A stretch of 64,000 bases of DNA from the NCBI GenBank assembly GCA_020638875.1, contig JACKHS010000017.1, positions 1 to 64,000 on the forward strand, in the 5' to 3' direction. The notes beneath the pieces were generated by a model. The model worked only from the letters and a program-made list of their open reading frames with translations, did not search any database and was not told the DNA's origin. Below are positions 59,571-64,000 of this stretch, piece after piece. Source of the DNA: Planctomycetota bacterium (lineage in GTDB: Bacteria > Planctomycetota > UBA1135 > GCA-002686595). The first letter of the stretch is position 1. Each line of letters opens with the position of its first letter. Position numbers and translations under genes: made by a program.

Positions 59571-61157
59571 TCAGGGCAGCACGGTCAGCTTCACGAAGTT
59601 GTCCGAGAGGTCGCGCGGCGCGAGGCCGAGACCCTGGAAGTAGACCGAGCTCCCCACCCAGCTCGAATCGGCCGGGATCTGGAAGGGCGTGACGATCTCG
59701 TTGCCCGTGACGGTGCCCGTCGGCAGCCAGGAGAGCAGCTCGCGCTCGAGGTAGAGCGCGCCGGCTCCCGGGAAGACGGTCGGGGCCTGCGCCAGCACCG
59801 GCGAGACGAGGACGCGCGCCAGGGCGCTCCCGTTCAGGCGCTGGTGCAGGGTGACGGTCGAGCCGACGGACGGCACGCCCTCGAGGACGAGGTCGACCTC
59901 GGGCGCCTCGAAGACGCGGAACGAGCCGCCCTGACCGAACTGCGTGGCGTGGCACGCGCGCACCGCGGCGGCGACGTGTTCGCCGCCCGGCGACATGTCG
60001 AGCGACACGACCGAGCCCGGCAGGTCCTGCGTGGCGACGGGGGCGTCGAAGCCGGCCTGGAAGAACATCAGCTCGGGCACGTTGCCGAACTCGTCGCCCC
60101 ACAGCGCCAGCGCGGCGCGCCCGCCGTCGGCGGAGACGGTCAGGCCGGACGCGAGGTTGAGGAGGTTGCCGCCGCCGTCGACGGTGTAGTTCACCAGCGA
60201 CGCGCCCGTGACGAGGTCGAGACCGCGCAGGCCGGCCATGCCCTTCTGCAGCGAGTTGTTGACCGAGTAGTACAGCGCGTGGCCGTTGGCGGAGAGGGCG
60301 ACCTTCGCCACCGTCTCACCGACGCCGAGCGTGGCCAACGAGCTCACCGCGTAGCTGCCGCCGACGGTGCGTTGGTAGCTGAGCACGCTCGAGCCCGAGG
60401 CCATGATGATGCGACGGCCTTCCGGCGAGCACGCCAGACCACCGCTGAACGAGCCGTTGGTGATGAACTCGTCGTGCAGCGCGGCGCCGGTCTGCAGGTC
60501 GACGATGAGGAAGCGCATGGTCGAGCGGAAGGCCGCCGTGGTGCCGTCCGCGGAGACCACGAGGCCCACCGGTGCGCCGAAGGTGTTGACCGTGATGTCG
60601 AGCACCGGCGTCGGGCTCGACGCGTCGAAGACGGTCACGTCCGTCGTCATCGTCCCCGCGTCGTACACCGCGCCGACGATGCGCGAGCCGTCGCTCGAGA
60701 CGCGCACCTTGCTGTGCTCGGTGTTGTAGATCGGCGTGTCGAACTCGTACGACCAGTCCGGCGTCGCGGAGCTCGACGAGTACAGGCGCAGGATCGCGTG
60801 CTTCCAGCTCTGCTGCGCGTCGATGAACTCCTGGTGCATCGCAGCGTGCGTGCCGTACTGCGCCGACGAGGCGACCGTGCGGTTGAAGTTGAACTCGACC
60901 TGCTGGTCGGTCCAGACTGCGGTCGGCGGGTCGCTGTCGTGCGTCGAGAACAGCGCGCGGCTGTTCGCGAACGCGCCGAACTCGACGAAGACCTGCGTGC
61001 CCTCGTTGCCCAACGACACCGTCTCGGGCAGCCAGGAACCGTCGCTCTCGTACGACCAGACCTGACGCGCCGACTGCGCGACGGCGATCCCGCTCAACTG
61101 CGCGGTGACGCACCCGACGGTCACCGCAGCTACGAACCTTCCCTTCTCCCAGGCCAT
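59571..61157 (-). CDS. Secreted propeller-type protein (paralogue of the 61395 gene)
   Basis: 528 residues with signal peptide (FVAAVTVGCVTAQLSGIAVA). The body shows YVTN/WD40-like blades: ESDGSWLPETVSLGNEGTQV, KVRVSSDGSRIVGAVYDA, GLVVSADGTTAAFRSTM, LACSPEGRRIIMASG, GLTVSADGGRAALALWGDE and SLDMSPGGEHVAAAVRA. A 110-residue C-terminal beta domain follows (VDLVLEGVPSVGSTVTLHQR) and ends KLTVLP. The gene at 61395-63089 shares the order and the ending TVLP. It is probably a surface beta-propeller of unknown function. GGGAGG lies 6 bases before the ATG. Confidence 0.7.
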   Translation of the reverse strand: MAWEKGRFVAAVTVGCVTAQLSGIAVAQSARQVWSYESDGSWLPETVSLGNEGTQVFVEFGAFANSRALFSTHDSDPPTAVWTDQQVEFNFNRTVASSAQYGTHAAMHQEFIDAQQSWKHAILRLYSSSSATPDWSYEFDTPIYNTEHSKVRVSSDGSRIVGAVYDAGTMTTDVTVFDASSPTPVLDITVNTFGAPVGLVVSADGTTAAFRSTMRFLIVDLQTGAALHDEFITNGSFSGGLACSPEGRRIIMASGSSVLSYQRTVGGSYAVSSLATLGVGETVAKVALSANGHALYYSVNNSLQKGMAGLRGLDLVTGASLVNYTVDGGGNLLNLASGLTVSADGGRAALALWGDEFGNVPELMFFQAGFDAPVATQDLPGSVVSLDMSPGGEHVAAAVRACHATQFGQGGSFRVFEAPEVDLVLEGVPSVGSTVTLHQRLNGSALARVLVSPVLAQAPTVFPGAGALYLERELLSWLPTGTVTGNEIVTPFQIPADSSWVGSSVYFQGLGLAPRDLSDNFVKLTVLP

Positions 61158-61394
61158 GGATTGCCTCCCGCTCAGTGGCTCTCGGCCCCCGGGGCTACAG
61201 TGCCCCTCGGATCACGGGCCCCTTTCGTGCCCTGCCCGGAGCGGACTGAGCGCAAAGCCCAGAAAATGGGAGTTCCTACGGTGGAGGTATCGGGAGTGCA
61301 GCTCGGAGGCCGCCCGGAACGCCGCGAGGGCCCGCCGGGACGACCGGCGGACCCTCGCGAAGGGGCCGAGGCGGGCCGGGCCCGCGACGGGCGG

Positions 61395-63089
61395 TCAGGG
61401 GAGGACCGTGACCGTCGTGTAGTCGCGGCTGACGCCGCCGCGGACCTCGTCGTAGCCCTGGAGGTAGTAGGTGGTGCCGGGCGTCGCCGTCGCCAGCGAG
61501 AAGGGCACGTAGGCCGTGTCGGTCTCCGCGGCGGTGGCGTCGGGGAGCTCGACCAGCGTGGCGGGATCGAGGTACAGCAGGCCGTTGCCCCAGGCGTGGC
61601 CTTCGATGGGGGCGGGGGCCAGCGAGGTGGCCACGAGGATGCGCCCTTGCGTGCCGGCGCGCAGGTGGTGCTCGAGCGTCACCGCGCCGCCCGCGCGCGG
61701 CGCGCCGTCGACGGTGATCGAGACGTTGCCCACCCGGTAGAGCGAGAAGGAGCCGCCGCCGCCCCAGACGGACGCGTGCGTGCCCTTCGAGGCGACCGCG
61801 AGGTGCGAGCCGTCGGCCGAGAAGTCGAGGTCGAGCACCGAGCCCGGGAGGGAGTCGGCGAGGATCGGCTCGGTCGAGGCGATCGAGTAGACGAGCACCT
61901 CGGGGATCAGGTCGTCCTCGTCGCCCCAACTGCCGACGGCGAAGCGCTGGCCGTTGTACGAGCACTCGAGCTCGGAGATCAGGCAGAGCTGCCCGCCGCC
62001 GCCGTCGAGCTCTTGGTCGAACACCGGCTCGAGGGTCGCGAGGTCGAGAGCGAAGAGGTGCATGCCGTTGTGGTTGCCCTCGTGGTGCAGGCCGGCGACG
62101 AGCGTGGAGCCGTCCCCGGAGATGTCGAGGCGCCGGCAGTACTCGTTCGGCGCGACGTTCTGCACGAAGCTCACCGCGTAGGCGCCCTGTGCGTCGCGCG
62201 TGAAGAGCGTGAACTTGCCGCGCGTGCCGTTGGCGGCGAGGCCGCCGTCGGCCGAGAGCGCGAGCGCGCCGTACTGCGGCTGACCGGTGAGGAAGTCCTC
62301 GTACGCGACGCTGACGGTCGCGAGGTCGACCACGACGAGCTTCAGCGTCGACGCGATCATCAGCGTCGAGCCGTCGTCCGACAGCGTGTAGCCGCCCGGC
62401 GCGCCGAAGGTGCCGACGGGCGTCTCGGCGACGACCGCGCCGGTGGCGGGGTCGAGCACCGTGACCTTCGTGGTGAGCGTCGAGGCGATGTACTCGAGCA
62501 GGACGATCGTCGAGCCGTCCTGCGAGACCGCGACGCCGGTGTGCGCCGAGTTGATCGTGTTCTCGGACCCGCTGTAGGTCCAGTCCGGCACGCCGTTGGC
62601 GATGCCGCTCCACTTGCGCAGCACCGCGTGGCGGTACTGCTGGAAGGCGTTGGTGTACTCCTGGTGGACGGAGACGTGCACGTCGCCCGATTCGGAGGAG
62701 ACGACCTGACGCGCGAAGTTCGACTGGGTCTGTTCGTTCGACCACACCACGTCGGCGAGGTCGGAGCCGAACGAGGAACGCAGCTCGATGCTGTTGGAGA
62801 GGTCGCCCCGCTCGGTGAAGACTTGCGCGCCGTCGTCGCCCAGACCGATCGACTCGGCGATCCACGACCCGTCGCTCGTGAAGCGCCAGCGCAGCGCTTC
62901 GGGAGTGAGCGTGAGCGACACGCTGCCGCTCGCGCTGGGCTGGTTCGACTGCTGCTGCACGAGTTGCAGCCCGCCGTCCGAGAACGTGGCGAGCGTGCGG
63001 TGACTGTGCTGCGTCTGCGCGAGGGCGAGCTGCGTGCCGACGAGGCCGAAGGCCGTGGCGACGAAGCCGAGGGAGCGAAGTCGAGACAT
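61395..63089 (-). CDS. Secreted propeller-type protein (paralogue of the 59571 gene)
   Basis: 564 residues with signal peptide (SLGFVATAFGLVGTQLALA). Parallel segments to the neighbour are TSDGSWIAESIGLGDDGAQV, GVAVSQDGSTIVLLEYIA, GYTLSDDGSTLMIASTLK, LALSADGGLAANGTRG, LDISGDGSTLVAGLHHEG and LDFSADGSHLAVASKG, then a C-terminal beta domain (VSITVDGAPRAGGAVTLEHH) ending TVTVLP. It has an N-terminal insert of about 45 residues (Gln/Ser-rich) that the neighbour lacks. The genes are separated by 237 bases with an AGAAAATGGGAGTTCCTAC tract (61261-61279), so each probably has its own promoter. Confidence 0.7.
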   Translation of the reverse strand: MSRLRSLGFVATAFGLVGTQLALAQTQHSHRTLATFSDGGLQLVQQQSNQPSASGSVSLTLTPEALRWRFTSDGSWIAESIGLGDDGAQVFTERGDLSNSIELRSSFGSDLADVVWSNEQTQSNFARQVVSSESGDVHVSVHQEYTNAFQQYRHAVLRKWSGIANGVPDWTYSGSENTINSAHTGVAVSQDGSTIVLLEYIASTLTTKVTVLDPATGAVVAETPVGTFGAPGGYTLSDDGSTLMIASTLKLVVVDLATVSVAYEDFLTGQPQYGALALSADGGLAANGTRGKFTLFTRDAQGAYAVSFVQNVAPNEYCRRLDISGDGSTLVAGLHHEGNHNGMHLFALDLATLEPVFDQELDGGGGQLCLISELECSYNGQRFAVGSWGDEDDLIPEVLVYSIASTEPILADSLPGSVLDLDFSADGSHLAVASKGTHASVWGGGGSFSLYRVGNVSITVDGAPRAGGAVTLEHHLRAGTQGRILVATSLAPAPIEGHAWGNGLLYLDPATLVELPDATAAETDTAYVPFSLATATPGTTYYLQGYDEVRGGVSRDYTTVTVLP

Positions 63090-63662
63090 GGGATTCCGAG
63101 TACCGGGGGAAGGTCCTCGTGACGTCGTAGGGGACGGGGGTGCGGCCGATGGAGGACGAGCCGAGGACTCGTTCGGTTCCGCCAAGTGCGCGCGAGGATG
63201 CCTTGAGTTACGGCCTCGAGAGGGATCGTGCAAGTGGGCTTTCGGCCCAGGTTCCGCGCGCGCGTCGGAGCGTCTCGGCGCGCCAACGAAGTTGCTTTCA
63301 ATGACGCGACGCGCAACAACGGCGCGCGAGCGAATTGCGACTTCGATTGCGGTGCTATTTGCGACTTCGATGGCATCCCAAGCAACGCGCAACATGCGCG
63401 CGAAGCCGCGTCGAAACGTGCGCGCGGACTCTCGCGCGGCCGAGCGAAAACAGTACGATGCGAGTCCTGGCTGGCCCGCGAGTGACCGCCTTCCTCGTTC
63501 GTGTCGACGCACCGCAACTCGTCGCACGCATCGAATCCCGAGTGGCGCTCGCAACCTCTTGGATTTCCACACCAAAGGAAGGACTCCGCAGTTTGGGGAC
63601 ACGCGCCCCCCGTGCATCTACGGGAGGTCGAGCGTTCTCATGCGGCTGGAGTGACGACTCCG
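63090..63662. other. Divergent intergenic region
   Basis: No gene is seen. GC content is lower than in the genes. A short direct repeat, GCGACTTCGAT, occurs twice about 33 bases apart (near 63338 and 63361). Frames here are short or Arg-rich. It separates a minus-strand secreted protein from the plus-strand gene at 63663 and so should hold both promoters, but none is convincing. Confidence 0.4.
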
Positions 63663-64000
63663 ATGACCATCGATCGAGAAGGGCTCACCCCGCAATCCCA
63701 CCTCGCCCGCTCCGACGCCCGCTCCCGCACCGTGCGCACGTTCGCGCGGCGGTTCGCGTGGCTGGGCGGCACCCTCGCGCTCTCGCTGCCGCCCGCGTTC
63801 GCGCGCCAAGCTCAGCAGGTGCCGCCGCCGCCGTCCGCCTCGAGCGTGACGTTCAGCGCGATCGCGCTGGGCCCCGGCACTTGCCCCGACGGCAGCACGC
63901 CGCTGACGCTGCCCGCGCAAGGTTGCTTCCCGAGCGACTGCACGAGCTTCCAGAACCTCGACTGGGGCACCGGCGGTGCTCCGGTGGGCGTGCTGTCCAT
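63663..64000 (+). CDS. Secreted protein, 3' end outside window
   Basis: The frame is open from the ATG at 63663 to the window edge (112 codons). It starts with a basic segment (RSDARSRTVRTFARR) followed by a hydrophobic stretch (FAWLGGTLALSLPPAFA), a signal peptide with a long N-region. A Pro-rich linker and VTFSAIALGPGTCPDGS, then PAQGCFPSDCTSFQ, follow. Cys residues in CPDG, CFPSDC suggest disulphides and an extracytoplasmic location. GGAG lies 11 bases before the ATG. The family cannot be judged from the fragment. Confidence 0.6.
   Translation, partial: MTIDREGLTPQSHLARSDARSRTVRTFARRFAWLGGTLALSLPPAFARQAQQVPPPPSASSVTFSAIALGPGTCPDGSTPLTLPAQGCFPSDCTSFQNLDWGTGGAPVGVLS

Overview
The window is very GC-rich (about 70% or more by eye) bacterial DNA with tightly packed genes, many overlapping by GTGA or ATGA. 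Several features point to Planctomycetota, probably one of the high-GC marine lineages. These are large secreted proteins ending in a Cys-rich FGDG...CPCGN...FNLSN module, an Hc1-type histone-like protein, FG-GAP and CARDB lipoproteins, NfeD/flotillin genes and futalosine-route menaquinone genes. The assignment rests on protein style, not on a marker gene.

Bases 1-18600 are mostly housekeeping. They hold a cut-off S41 peptidase followed by three small overlapping membrane-protein genes, an MscS-like channel, a fatty-acid-hydroxylase-type enzyme, a frameshifted WD40 protein, a polytopic membrane protein, recJ, a decayed carboxypeptidase-regulatory-like gene, selA, an SRPBCC protein, an AlkD-like repair protein and a nucleotide-sugar dehydrogenase. 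Bases 18600-26000 hold selD, which reads through an in-frame TGA as selenocysteine, then a degenerate GDPD-like gene, the selenocysteine tRNA (selC), two GNAT-type genes and a beta-helix protein. With selA, three of the four selenocysteine genes are present; selB is not.

Bases 26000-39600 hold secreted and lipoprotein genes, an nfeD-nfeD-floA membrane-microdomain operon, an EVE protein, an Hc1-like histone, a histidine phosphatase, mqnB and an mqnD-DUF952 fusion, an M28 peptidase and a six-repeat CARDB lipoprotein. Bases 39600-64000 are dominated by large exported proteins: a Cys-rich-module protein, an NHL-type propeller joined to a module that recurs as two stand-alone secreted proteins, TPR and FG-GAP lipoproteins, and two secreted propeller paralogues. 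recQ, an IS1-like insertion sequence with two short relatives, and a 2.2-kb gene-free stretch with tandem repeats lie among them.

Two patterns cut across the window. Seven or more genes have a TANNNT-like hexamer ending exactly 6-7 nt before the start codon, as expected for leaderless transcripts. The three elements bounded by ACTGGCCCCCTT inverted repeats each abut a stop codon. Several otherwise intact genes are split by one-base shifts in (GC)n tracts; most look like assembly indels, so their disruption should not be taken at face value.
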